DNA of 64,000 nt from Methylobacterium nonmethylotrophicum (lineage in GTDB: Bacteria > Pseudomonadota > Alphaproteobacteria > Rhizobiales > Beijerinckiaceae): positions 1-64,000 of the forward strand of contig NZ_SRLB01000003.1 of the NCBI RefSeq assembly GCF_004745635.1, in the 5' to 3' direction. Shown here piece by piece: positions 7,791-16,555 of the stretch; position 1 is the first letter of the stretch, and the number at the start of each line of letters is the position of its first letter. A program made the translations under genes and the position numbers. Below the pieces are notes generated by a model. It was not told the origin of the DNA. It ran no database searches and worked only from the letters and a program-made list of their open reading frames with translations.

Positions 7791-8297
7791 TCACTGCGCA
7801 CCCGTAGCGCCCGACCCCATACCCATGATAGCCCCGATGATGCTTGAGAATGCAAGATTAGCAGCAAGCTTCTCGAACAGAGATTTGGCTTCTTGCTTCT
7901 CATCTGGTGAAGCTTGGCAGCTATCTATGGCTGTTATGACACGTCCAATCTCGATACTGCCAGTATTGTGCAGCGAATGACCACTTCCAATCTGGACTAA
8001 ATTGGATCTGGATACTGAGATACGGCTGTCGTGTAGATTGATCGCAATCGGAGGCTGCGTATCACCTTCTACAACATCAACACCATATGCTGTAATCCTG
8101 CCACAACTATCGCCTGGAGTCATCATTGCGTGCCATTCAACCAAGCCTTTCTCGTTTAGTTGTCTGCCAATTCTTTCATGATCGTTTGCATTGAAGTCTG
8201 CGATATCGGATCAAGTCAGCCTATGGTATCCATCATCTCGACGCAGATCGTACAGCTTGCGGAGTATAACTCCCCGAAGTTCCGAATCTTTCATCAT
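7791..8297 (-). pseudogene. Unknown 168-residue protein gene interrupted by an in-frame TGA
   Basis: From ATG 8297 (AGGA seven bases upstream) the frame reads MMKDSELRGVILRKLYDLRR, DDGYHRLT, then TGA at 8211-8213, then continues in the same frame without another stop: SDIADFNANDHERIGRQLNE, KGLVEWHAM..., to TGA at 7791. The two parts join as one protein: an N-terminal helical/winged-helix-like region, a beta-rich middle with asparagine/serine strings (SRISVSRSNLVQIGSGHSLH) and a C-terminal helix ending in a Gly-rich hydrophobic stretch. A single CGA-to-TGA change explains the stop. AT-rich relative to the chromosome. Function unknown; a downstream TTG restart could still make the C-terminal part. 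Confidence 0.55.
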
Positions 8298-8476
8298 GTG
8301 GCATCCTACTACTCAGGACAGATTATAAATGGGCATGCATGTCCGTTCAATAACCGCGCCGACGTTTGTCGCAACGGGAATTGCTAGTTGCACCTGCTAC
8401 CGGACAGACGGGTGCTCGGCCGGGTCTAGAAATTCAGAAAGGAGGGCGGGTTCAAACCGTCCCACCCTGCCGTCAA

Positions 8477-8674
8477 CTAGGCGGCCCTACGGCGGCGCAA
8501 GGCCTCCTCGTAACTGCCAGGGTGAAGACGGCCGAACTTCACGTCTGCGATGCGGCCTTGGTTCACGTCGTAACTCGCCGCTATGCGTGAGTAGATTTCG
8601 CCATCAAGCAGGCGAGAGTGAACGTCCACTGCCTCTTCAAATGTGAGACGGTGCGAACGGTTACGCTTACACAT
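8477..8674 (-). CDS. Small helix-turn-helix-like protein (65 aa)
   Basis: MCKRNRSHRLTFEEAVDVHS then RLLDGEIYSRIAASYDVNQG and RIADVKFGRLHPGSYEEAL. The segment GEIYSRIAASYDVNQGRIADVKFGR looks like a helix-turn-helix of the kind found in small phage or plasmid proteins (a helix, AxxYxVNxGRI turn, recognition helix). It ends about 250 bases before the restriction gene on the opposite strand and could in principle regulate it, but this is inference only. Confidence 0.6.
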   Translation of the reverse strand: MCKRNRSHRLTFEEAVDVHSRLLDGEIYSRIAASYDVNQGRIADVKFGRLHPGSYEEALRRRRAA

Positions 8675-8919
8675 ACGCTACTCCATACACGTACGCCGAT
8701 TCTGCAAGGCAGCATCGGTAAGCAGATGGTGTCTTTGGCATGTCTGATTGTAAAGTTGAGTCCCAAAATGAGACACGAATGGCTTGTGGATAAGCCGGTC
8801 AGAATCGCGTTTGCCGAGCCGCCTCAGGTGAAGCACCGTTCCTTGTGCCGGTGACAGTCAGATCGCTGGACGCCGTACCCACACTCATGCTCAAACTTGA
8901 CCGTGCATGGGCCGGTTCA

Positions 8920-11829
8920 ATGACACCAGACGCCTTCATATCAAAGTGGAAAGCCTCGACACTGAAGGAGCGCTCGGCGGCTCAGGAGCATTTCGTAGAC
9001 CTTTGTCACCTTCTCGGCGAACCTACGCCAAGCAGCGATCCCACAGGCAGCACCTACTGTTTCGAGAGAGGCGCACTTAAGACGACAGGAGGCAAGGGAT
9101 GGGCGGATGTCTGGAAACGCGGACACTTTGGCTGGGAGTACAAAGGGAAAGGTGCTGATCTTCAAGCTGCTTTTGCTCAGCTCCAAAAATACGTCATTGC
9201 CCTCGAGAATCCTCCGCTATTAGTGGTCTGCGACCTGGAGCGATTCCACATCCACACGAACTGGAACAACACGGTCAGCGAACGGCACGAAATGACGCTC
9301 GAGGACCTGCGAGATCCTGCTATCAGGCAGAAGCTCAAGGCCGTCCTGTCCGACCCGGAGAAGCTACGCCCGGGTCTCACCCGGCATGCGCTGACCGAGC
9401 ATGCGGCCTCCGACTTCGCCCGGCTGGCGCAGCGTCTCCGCGATCGCGACCACACGCCGGAACAGGTCGCGCACTTCATCCAGCGGCTCGTCTTCTGCAT
9501 GTTCGCTGAGGACGTAGACCTCCTGCCAGACCAGCTCTTCGCGCGCATGCTGATGCAGGCGAAGACCATGCCCGGCCAGTTCACCGCCATGGCATCGGAA
9601 CTCTTCCGCGCGATGCGGTCGGGCGGAATGGCGGCTTGGCAGAGTGTCGACTGGTTCAACGGCGGCCTGTTCGACGATGATACAGTGTTGCCGCTCGACA
9701 GGGAGGACATCGAGCTTGTGGCGTCGGCCGCAGCGCTGGACTGGGCCGACATCGATCCAACGATCTTCGGTACACTTTTCGAGCGCGGCCTTGATCCAGG
9801 CAAGCGATCCCAGCTCGGTGCGCACTACACCGATCGAGCCAAGATCATGCTCATCATCGAGCCGGTCATCATCCGGCCCCTACTCGCCGAGTGGGAGGTC
9901 GTGAAGGCGAGCATCAGCGAGGCACTAGGCCGATCTAGGACAGCCAAGTCTGCCTCAGCTCGCACGAAGGCGCAGGATGCCGCAGTGGGCCGGTACAGGG
10001 TTTTCCTAACGCGCCTCAGGGGCTTCACCGTCTTAGATCCGGCCTGCGGGTCCGGCAACTTCCTCTACCTCGCCCTCCTGGCTCTGAAGGACCTTGAGCA
10101 GCAGGTGATGATCGAGGCCGAGACGCTCGATCCCGTCGTGCTGCCGCGAGAATTCCCGGCCATCGGCCCTGCGGCTGTGAAGGGAATCGAGATCAACGGT
10201 TTCGCCGCCGAGCTTGCTCGGATCACGGTTTGGATTGGCGAGATCCAATGGATGCGCCGGAACGGATGGGACGTCTCGCGCAACCCGATCCTCAAGCCCC
10301 TCGACACCATCGAGTGCCGGGATGCGCTCTTGAACACGGACGGGACTGAGGCGCAGTGGCCGAAGGCTGAAGTTATAGTCGGCAACCCGCCATTCCTCGG
10401 CGTGAAGAAGATGATCCGGGCGCTGGGGGAGGATTACACTGGCAAGATCCGGTCCGCGTATGCAGGTCGGGTGTCGCCCTCATCGGATCTGGTTTGCTGG
10501 TGGTTCGTGAAGGCCCGAGAAGCCATTCTCTCCGACCGTGCGCGGCGGGCCGGTCTCGTCGCCACCAACTCGGTACGGGGTGGTAAGAACCGCCTTGTGC
10601 TAGACGAGATCGTCCGTGATCTCGCCGTCCGAGATGCGTGGTCAGACGAAGAGTGGGTTAACGAGGGCGCTGCCGTAAGAGTGAGCCTCGTAAGCTTCGA
10701 TCAAAAAGCTGCCGATGCCGGCGCCAGGCTCAACGGAACACCCGTCGAGCACATCAACGCTGATCTCACGTCCGCAGCGAGTGCGGTCGGGCTGGATTTG
10801 ACCCGTGCAAAGCGCCTTAAGGAGAATGCCGGGGTCGGATTTGTCGGTATCCAGAAGACCGGCCCCTTCGACGTACCGGGAAGCCTCGCTCGGCAATGGC
10901 TGCTTGAGCCAGCGAACCCGAATGGGCGCAAGAACGCGGACCTACTTAAGCCATACCGGAACGGCCTCGACATCACCCGGCGCCCGCGTGACGTGTGGCT
11001 CTTGGACTTTGGCGTGGTAAGCGATGCAGATGCGCCGCTGTTCGAGAGTCCTTACGCCTACGCGGATCAGTTCATTCGTCCATTTCGACAGAGAAGCGCA
11101 ATTTCCACCGCGCCATGGCTTCGCTTATGGCGTCCCCGACCCGAGATGCACGCCGCTGTCAAGGGACTTGTGCGGTTTATCGTGACCCCTGAGGTCTCCA
11201 AGTATCGGCTGTTTTCTTGGCTAGACGGCCGAATTGCTGCCGACAAGAACCTCACGGTGATCGCCAAAGACGACGATACGACATTCGGCATTTTGCATTC
11301 GCGCTTCCACGAAGCGTGGTCTCTTGGATTATGCACCTGGCTCGGAGCCGGCAACGATCCACGTTACACGCCCACTACGACGTTCGAGACCTTCCCGTTT
11401 CCACATGGCCTCACACCAGATCTTCCAGCCGCCACCTATGCGGTCGATCCTAGGGCGGTCCGTGTAGCTGCTGCTGCAAAACGACTCGACGAGCTCCGCC
11501 GCAACTGGCTCAACCCAGCGGACCTCGTGCGGGTCGAGCCGGAGGTCGTGCCGGGGTTTCCAGATCGGATCCTACCAGTGAATGCAGAGGCGGCAGCGGT
11601 CTTAAAGACCCGGACTCTGACGAACCTCTACAACTTGCGGCCGGAGTGGCTCGACAAGGCGCACCGGGAATTGAACACGGCCGTCGCGGCTGCCTACGAC
11701 TGGCCGGAGGACATCACGACCGACGATGCGCTCGCGCGCCTCCTGGAGCTCAACCGCGAGCGCGCCGCGCAGCAGGGATCCGCTCCTGCGAGCGCCCCGG
11801 CAGACGATAAGGATCGCGACGTTGCCTGA
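8920..11829 (+). CDS. MmeI-type (type IIL) restriction-modification enzyme
   Basis: A 969-residue single-chain enzyme that should both methylate adenine in its site and cut DNA nearby. The N-terminal nuclease has the MmeI-style D-X9-E-X-K motif (D63, E73, K75 in ADVWKRGHFGWEYKG). A helical linker follows, then the methyltransferase with motif I VLDPACGSGNFLYLALL and motif IV VGNPPFLG (N6-adenine type), then a target-recognition region and C-terminal tail (FETFPFPHGL, NLYNLRPEWLDKAHRELNTA). The ATG at 8920 was chosen because family members start near MTPDAFI.KW; an in-frame GTG lies 25 codons upstream. One strand of the host site is normally protected by m6A. Mrr endonuclease follows 68 bases downstream. 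All motifs look intact. Confidence 0.9.
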   Translation: MTPDAFISKWKASTLKERSAAQEHFVDLCHLLGEPTPSSDPTGSTYCFERGALKTTGGKGWADVWKRGHFGWEYKGKGADLQAAFAQLQKYVIALENPPLLVVCDLERFHIHTNWNNTVSERHEMTLEDLRDPAIRQKLKAVLSDPEKLRPGLTRHALTEHAASDFARLAQRLRDRDHTPEQVAHFIQRLVFCMFAEDVDLLPDQLFARMLMQAKTMPGQFTAMASELFRAMRSGGMAAWQSVDWFNGGLFDDDTVLPLDREDIELVASAAALDWADIDPTIFGTLFERGLDPGKRSQLGAHYTDRAKIMLIIEPVIIRPLLAEWEVVKASISEALGRSRTAKSASARTKAQDAAVGRYRVFLTRLRGFTVLDPACGSGNFLYLALLALKDLEQQVMIEAETLDPVVLPREFPAIGPAAVKGIEINGFAAELARITVWIGEIQWMRRNGWDVSRNPILKPLDTIECRDALLNTDGTEAQWPKAEVIVGNPPFLGVKKMIRALGEDYTGKIRSAYAGRVSPSSDLVCWWFVKAREAILSDRARRAGLVATNSVRGGKNRLVLDEIVRDLAVRDAWSDEEWVNEGAAVRVSLVSFDQKAADAGARLNGTPVEHINADLTSAASAVGLDLTRAKRLKENAGVGFVGIQKTGPFDVPGSLARQWLLEPANPNGRKNADLLKPYRNGLDITRRPRDVWLLDFGVVSDADAPLFESPYAYADQFIRPFRQRSAISTAPWLRLWRPRPEMHAAVKGLVRFIVTPEVSKYRLFSWLDGRIAADKNLTVIAKDDDTTFGILHSRFHEAWSLGLCTWLGAGNDPRYTPTTTFETFPFPHGLTPDLPAATYAVDPRAVRVAAAAKRLDELRRNWLNPADLVRVEPEVVPGFPDRILPVNAEAAAVLKTRTLTNLYNLRPEWLDKAHRELNTAVAAAYDWPEDITTDDALARLLELNRERAAQQGSAPASAPADDKDRDVA

Positions 11830-11897
11830 GAGGCGAGCTCCCACATCGCGTAGGTTAGGGGTATTCATACGAACATCAGGATTGGAGCTGACGGGCA

Positions 11898-12800
11898 ATG
11901 GCGGATATCACGAGACGGAGAACAGGTCAGTTCCTCCGCAGACTGTTCGAATTGCTCATGACCGACCCCGCCGGAATCAAAGCATCTGCCGTAATACCTG
12001 AGGTAGCAAAATCATTCGAACTCACCGAGTTTGAAAAGGGAAACTACGCGTCTGGTGCGCAACGCTTCGAAAAGATCTTGCGCTTCTCAACCATCGGGCC
12101 CGTAAAGGCTGGCTGGCTTCAGAAAGAGAAAGGCGTTTGGACCGTAACCGATTCGGGCCAGAAAGCTTATATTCAATTCGTAGACTCCGAAGCTTTCTAC
12201 AAAGAAGCGTGTCGCCTATATGATCAATGGAAGCAGAGACGTGATGCCGTCTCTACAGATCAGGCAGAAAATCTTGACGGGGTTGTATCCGAGGACAGCG
12301 TTGACAGCTTAAGCGTCGTCCTTGAGGCAGCACAAGATCAAGCCTGGACTCAGATCGAGCAATTTCTTAAGGCAACAGACCCGTTCGAATTCCAAGATAT
12401 CGTCGCTGACCTCCTGCGCGGAATGAAATATTTTGTTTCTTGGGTATCTCCCCCGGGAAGAGATGGTGGCGTAGACATCATCGCCTACACCGATCCACTC
12501 GGAGCGACAGGGCCACGCATCAAAGTACAAGTCAAACGATGGCAGAACAAAGTTGATGTCGACGGGGTAAGATCTTTCATTGCAACAATTAGTAACGGTG
12601 ATATGGGAATCTTTGTCTGCTTGGCTGGGTTCACGAAAGATGCGTCAGACTACGCGCGCAATCAAGAGCGCTGCAGAATCACCCTACTTACTGCCGAGCA
12701 GCTGGTTGCGTTGTGGATAGAGAACTATGGCAACCTGAGTGATACAGCGCGCCAGAAACTTCCTCTTACCCCAGTTTACTTCCTTGCACCGAAGGCTTAA
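11898..12800 (+). CDS. mrr: Mrr-family restriction endonuclease (type IV-like)
   Basis: 300 residues. N-terminal winged-helix region (about 1-115: FELLMTDPAGIKASAVIPEV ... GWLQKEKGVWTVTDSGQKAY) as in Mrr_N, a linker, then a PD-(D/E)xK catalytic domain (about 150-270): E164 in DPFEFQDIVADLL, D193 in GRDGGVDIIAY and the Q211-x-K213 pair in KVQVKRW. Such enzymes cut DNA carrying foreign methylation. It lies just after the MmeI-type gene on the same strand, probably one transcript, forming a two-gene defence unit on the island. AT-richer than the chromosome, consistent with transfer. Confidence 0.85.
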   Translation: MADITRRRTGQFLRRLFELLMTDPAGIKASAVIPEVAKSFELTEFEKGNYASGAQRFEKILRFSTIGPVKAGWLQKEKGVWTVTDSGQKAYIQFVDSEAFYKEACRLYDQWKQRRDAVSTDQAENLDGVVSEDSVDSLSVVLEAAQDQAWTQIEQFLKATDPFEFQDIVADLLRGMKYFVSWVSPPGRDGGVDIIAYTDPLGATGPRIKVQVKRWQNKVDVDGVRSFIATISNGDMGIFVCLAGFTKDASDYARNQERCRITLLTAEQLVALWIENYGNLSDTARQKLPLTPVYFLAPKA

Positions 12801-12958
12801 CACGTAACAACATCGTGAATATTGAGAGATCGCCCCAATTCGGCCTCTGAATGGGCTGTCAGGTACGGTCTATGCTGACTTTCTAACCGCAGCTTTTGCG
12901 GCAAATCCAGAAATCTAAGCCTGCTCGACGCGCTCGGGCGACCAGCGCGTCCGGTGGG

Positions 12959-12981
12959 ATTTGCCCCGACCTGGGGCAAAT
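12959..12981. repeat. Perfect 9-bp hairpin, repeat unit 1
   Basis: ATTTGCCCC / GGGGCAAAT with loop GACCT. No T run follows on either strand, so it is not a typical intrinsic terminator, although it lies 160 bases after the mrr stop. Confidence 0.8.
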
Positions 12982-13137
12982 TCGAAATTCGCTGCAATTC
13001 CAATGCGTTACGCTCGATGGTCACGCGGATGCTGTCAGGTCGCGCATCGCCTCAGCGTTGGGGTACGAGAGAACATCGCGATTCGGAGCGCCTGCTCCTC
13101 GTTGAGCCAGTACTCCTCGGCCGGATGCCCGCCGGAG

Positions 13138-13164
13138 GACTTTACCCCAACCTGGGGTAAAGTC
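13138..13164. repeat. Perfect 11-bp hairpin, repeat unit 2
   Basis: GACTTTACCCC / GGGGTAAAGTC with loop AACCT. Compared with unit 1, the G-C pair in the middle of the stem is A-T here, a compensating change that keeps the stem. Confidence 0.8.
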
Positions 13165-13741
13165 GAAATCGGCTGCAAAGTCAATAGGTTACGCTGGATG
13201 AGCCTGAGCGGGGCGCCCGACCTGCCCATTATTATACTCGATCCGCGGCAGAGGCGAAATTCTCTGCAATTCCAACTCGTTGAGGTGAGCGTTTACGCTG
13301 TCGCTCCCGTGGGCGGGTCTAGGCTGGCTATTGGGATCGCCCTGACTTGGGGCATATCGGAAATCGGCTGGAACTCCAACCGGTTGTCCTGCTCTAAGTC
13401 CGCATTCGCATCACACCTACGAAGGTGGCCGGAGTTTGCCTCGATCCTGGGCAAAGTCAAAATACCCAGCAATTTCGGTATCTTGCCTCCGGTGGCATGC
13501 GTGATGCGCCAGTGTTGGATTCGCTCATTGCGCGGCGAGGGAGACGGTCGGGATAGGTTCAGATCCCTCCCATCCACAATCGCCCGTACGACGCCCGCCA
13601 GCGCCCTATTTGCATGATGGATAAGGGGGAACCCTACCAGCATTGTGAATCGCGGCGGGCGGGCTTGTGAGCGGCTTATAGGCCCCTACCAACCTCGCAG
13701 CTGGCTCGCCCACCAGCTGCGATCAAGTTCTACCTGCTTTT

Positions 13742-15430
13742 CTATCGTTGCTCGGGAACAGGGATTTTCGCGATTGCTTCCGCAAGGGTTTTGACTCCGA
13801 TGTGGCGATACACCGATGCCGCCTTTCCGTCTTTATGCCCCTGTAGAGCATCTGCGACCGAATCAGCGATACCAACTCTGGAGGCCACAGATTTGAACCA
13901 ATGCCGTGTCGCATGTGAGGGAGATTTGCGCGGATCCGTGAAGCCGTTGCTACGAATCCAGCTTCCAAGCCGCCCGTATATGTGGGTTGATTTATGTCGT
14001 CTATTATCTCCGCCTCGCGAAGGCCTATCGTAGAACAGAGGTTTATTCCCCCTCCCCTTTGCAAAATCCAGAAAGCCGGCTTCAATCAGAGCTGGATGAA
14101 TTGGCACAATGCGCTCAGCCGAGGGCTTGAGAGTTCCACCATCTTCGGTCTCTTCGATAGATATTACATTTATGCCGTCAATTGTTCGGATATGCGACCC
14201 CCACAACTGGCAAATCTCTCCCACTCGAGCGCCGGTTAGAACGATCAGCCAGGGGACCCACCTTCGATATGAGACTGACTCTCGCATTGCGAGATCCAAC
14301 AGCTTAGCAATTTCCGCATCTTCATACGGCAACTTGCTGTCACCGGCGCGGCTGCTTCCGCTGATTTTGACTCCTTTTGCTGGATTTTCGGTGTGGAGTG
14401 AGTTCGCGACTGCGAAATTGTACAGAGTTTTGACACATGAAAGGTAGGAAGCACTTATCGTCTTTGACTTCAGGCCGCGGGCTACCAGCCAATCTTTCCA
14501 AGCTATGATGTCTTTCTTCGTTACGCGAGCGATGTTGTCATGCTCAAGAAATTCAATTAGGCGGTCGATATTACCCCGCCATGTTGCCCGAGTTGATGGC
14601 CGAGGATCAGTTTCTCTAACCCAACGATCGAATAATTCATTAAAGGATACGCTCGTCGGTGCGGTTGTAGGCCTTTTCTTAGTATCACCGGGGTCAATTT
14701 TAGGGAACCGGGCTTCAGCCGGATCTTCAGACCAGTCAAATTGAGATGCACGTTTCATCCGCCACGATGCGTTGAGGATCGCAACTCCGACACGACTCAA
14801 GAGCGCAGCACGGGAATCTTGATCGATCTCTAAACCTTTTAATCCAAGCACCCAATCAACATAAGCACCGAATCTTTGATCGAGAGCCGAAGTGTGAACG
14901 CCAGCGGGCAGTGCATCGATTGCTTCGGTCATTGTTCCGCCGAACAGCTCACGCGCGATTTCCACCTCGTCGACGGGATCAAAGTCGCGCGCCAACCTCG
15001 GCGCTGTTGCGACGCGGCCTTCGACGGCTGCGCGGGTGTAGGCTTTGACCGCGGCCCACCCATCGGGCGTTCCGGGATTCTCGAGGAATCGACGCTTGAT
15101 GTCATCGTAGACAAGGCCAGCCAGGTACTCGATTCGCATCGGCGTCAACGAGGCAGGACCACTGCGGGCCGCTGCGTACGTCTGATCAAGGTGCGCTTGG
15201 ATGGTTGCGCAACGGGCGTGGCTCAGTGCCGGATCGCGCGTGTGGACTGACACTCTGGCGAGGGTACCCAGTCGGAAATGGACAAGCTTGGGATCGCCAC
15301 CGGCGGGCGCCGGCAGCTCGATCCAAACTTCTCGCCCCTTCAGCTTCTCGACAACGTCGGTAGGGACCCGCTTCTCGTAACGGTGCGGCGATTCGCCGCG
15401 GATGACGGGTTTTGCCATGTATCTCGCCAT
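13742..15430 (-). CDS. Site-specific tyrosine recombinase (island integrase)
   Basis: 562 residues from ATG 15430 (MARYMAKPVIRGESPHRYEK; an ATG four codons later is equally possible). The N-terminus is the DUF6538-type region of rhizobial integrases, followed by an SAM-like core-binding domain (SFNELFDRWVRETDPRPSTR) and the catalytic domain with Arg in TGARVGEICQLW, HATRHWFK (H-x-x-R), LQGHK and the nucleophile Tyr in ASVYRHIG. All catalytic residues are present, so it should be active. It sits at the right-hand edge of the low-GC island, 70 bases from the truncated bcsS, as expected for the enzyme that moved the island. Confidence 0.9.
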   Translation of the reverse strand: MARYMAKPVIRGESPHRYEKRVPTDVVEKLKGREVWIELPAPAGGDPKLVHFRLGTLARVSVHTRDPALSHARCATIQAHLDQTYAAARSGPASLTPMRIEYLAGLVYDDIKRRFLENPGTPDGWAAVKAYTRAAVEGRVATAPRLARDFDPVDEVEIARELFGGTMTEAIDALPAGVHTSALDQRFGAYVDWVLGLKGLEIDQDSRAALLSRVGVAILNASWRMKRASQFDWSEDPAEARFPKIDPGDTKKRPTTAPTSVSFNELFDRWVRETDPRPSTRATWRGNIDRLIEFLEHDNIARVTKKDIIAWKDWLVARGLKSKTISASYLSCVKTLYNFAVANSLHTENPAKGVKISGSSRAGDSKLPYEDAEIAKLLDLAMRESVSYRRWVPWLIVLTGARVGEICQLWGSHIRTIDGINVISIEETEDGGTLKPSAERIVPIHPALIEAGFLDFAKGRGNKPLFYDRPSRGGDNRRHKSTHIYGRLGSWIRSNGFTDPRKSPSHATRHWFKSVASRVGIADSVADALQGHKDGKAASVYRHIGVKTLAEAIAKIPVPEQR

Positions 15431-15499
15431 GCACCGTGTCTCATGGTTTTGTATCACAGTTTCGGCCGATTTGATCAACAATCTCAACGACTCAGGCAC

Positions 15500-15916
15500 T
15501 TAGCCGGGATTTCCGTCCAGCACCTCGAAGGCGAGTTCCGGCCCGGCGAACAGGGCGGCGACGCCCCAGTCGCGGACCCATTGCCACCCGGCCACCGCCC
15601 CCGCCTGCACGGTGTGACGCTGGGTCCGGGGCGGGCGCAGGCCGGCCTGGCCGCGCGGATCCCCCCACCAGTCCCGCTCCGGCCGCAGGCCGTAGCCCAG
15701 CGTGCCGAGGGTCACGAAACCGTCCCGGTCGGTGCCCCCGGGCGCGACCTTGGCGCCGGCGCTGACGAAGGACGAGCGTCCGGCATCGAGGCTGCCGAAC
15801 AGCACGGCCCGGACCTCCCGGCGCGCCTCCTCCCGCTCGTCGGCGAGAGACGCGTTCGGGCAGGCGAGGCTGGCCGCCGCGCAGAGCAGGGCCGGGCGGA
15901 CCGGAGCGAAGGGCAC
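15500..15916 (-). pseudogene. bcsS: Cellulose biosynthesis protein BcsS, N-terminal part only
   Basis: 138 residues from GTG 15916: signal peptide (PALLCAAASLACPNASLADE), then EVRAVLFGSLDAGRSSFVSA, DGFVTLGTLGYGLRPERD and a segment containing TVQAGAVAGWQWVRDWGVAALFAGPELAFEVLDG, the BcsS outer-membrane-associated family (PF17036). Relatives are usually about 230 residues; here the frame stops shortly after the FEVLDG strand, exactly where the integrase gene begins. The likely reason is island insertion into bcsS, with the 3' part beyond the left window edge. GC content returns to chromosomal level at this point. Confidence 0.65.
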
Positions 15917-16285
15917 GGCAGCATGGCTATCTTTGCGTCAACGAAAATATCTTTTTCAAAATCTCCTACGTCAAGATATCGAGAAAATCTCGCCACAAGC
16001 GATCCGCCGCGTGCGGATATGGGTCGGATCACGGTTTCCGTGCAGCGCGCGCCCACGCGAAAGCATTCGCCGCGCCTGCACGCCGAGCCGCCATCGTCAT
16101 GGCAAGACGGCGGGACGCATGATCCTTGTCAGCACTCGCGTCAGGAGGCTGCTATTGCCTGAAAAATCAACGCCGTAGCTGCGATTTGCGCTTGAGCTTC
16201 ACGATTGGTTAACCCCATCATCGGACGCTTGGCCGGCAAAGCGCTACGCACCCGAGAAGGATCATCCAGACCGCGAGGAGGTTCC
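15917..16285. promoter_or_regulatory. Divergent upstream region between bcsS and usg
   Basis: AT-rich patch near 15940-16000 (AAAATATCTTTTTCAAAATC and AAGATATCGAGAAAATC) embedded in GC-rich DNA, placed between two divergently read genes. It probably carries both promoters; no exact -35/-10 pair can be fixed. No gene seen. Confidence 0.35.
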
Positions 16286-16555
16286 ATGGTCTCGAAGGAG
16301 TTCATGCGTCAGATCGAGGGATACGGCCTGACGACGGCCCACATCCTCTACCGCATCCCCGACCATCCCGGCGTGCTGCAGACCTATGTCTGGCAGGATT
16401 ACGACCTCGCCCCCCGCTTCCCCGTGCTCACCGGCTTCCTGGATTTCTGGAAGCGCGAGCTCGAAGGACCGTTGCACTCCGTGCGGGTCGCCCATTCGCA
16501 GTTGATCAAGCCGGCGGAGTTCCGCGCCGTGAACGGGGTGCTGACGCTGCATTGA
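16286..16555 (+). CDS. usg: Usg family protein
   Basis: 89 residues: MVSKEFMRQIEGYGLTTAHI then LYRIPDHPGVLQTYVWQDYD and LAPRFPVLTGFLDFWKRELE, ending LIKPAEFRAVNGVLTLH. This is the short Usg protein found beside tryptophan or other genes in alphaproteobacteria; its role is not established. GAGGAGG lies 9 bases before the ATG, which fixes this start over upstream in-frame codons. Confidence 0.85.
   Translation: MVSKEFMRQIEGYGLTTAHILYRIPDHPGVLQTYVWQDYDLAPRFPVLTGFLDFWKRELEGPLHSVRVAHSQLIKPAEFRAVNGVLTLH

Larger units (their letters stand above)
12957..13470. repeat. Array of five degenerate repeats with LPQVG-encoding hairpins
   Basis: Five units recur in the gap between the mrr and integrase genes, near 12957, 13138, 13245, 13335 and 13431. 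On the plus strand each has a hairpin of the TTTGCCCC-GACCT-GGGGCAAA kind followed by (T)CGAAATCGGCTGCAATTCCAA. On the reverse strand each encodes a peptide like RNALELQRISNLPQVGANP (others: LLTLQPISTLPQVGVKS, ELELQRISPLPRIE, RLEFQPISDMPQVRAIP, KLLGILTLPRIEANS), in differing frames. Two hairpins are perfect and differ by a compensated base pair. The units look like decayed tandem copies of the front of one gene; unit 2 continues into HPAEEYWLNEEQALRIAMFS, phage-regulator-like. Not CRISPR: spacing is irregular. Confidence 0.65.

Noticed and set aside
12957..13470. CRISPR array
   Set aside because: Repeats are degenerate, spacing varies from about 85 to 180 bases and no cas gene is nearby.
12957..13470. 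Diversity-generating retroelement or retron
   Set aside because: No reverse transcriptase gene anywhere in the window and no adenine-biased differences between units.
15430..15510. tRNA or tmRNA 3' end as island attachment site
   Set aside because: No cloverleaf or tRNA-like sequence found near the integrase; the junction lies in a protein gene.
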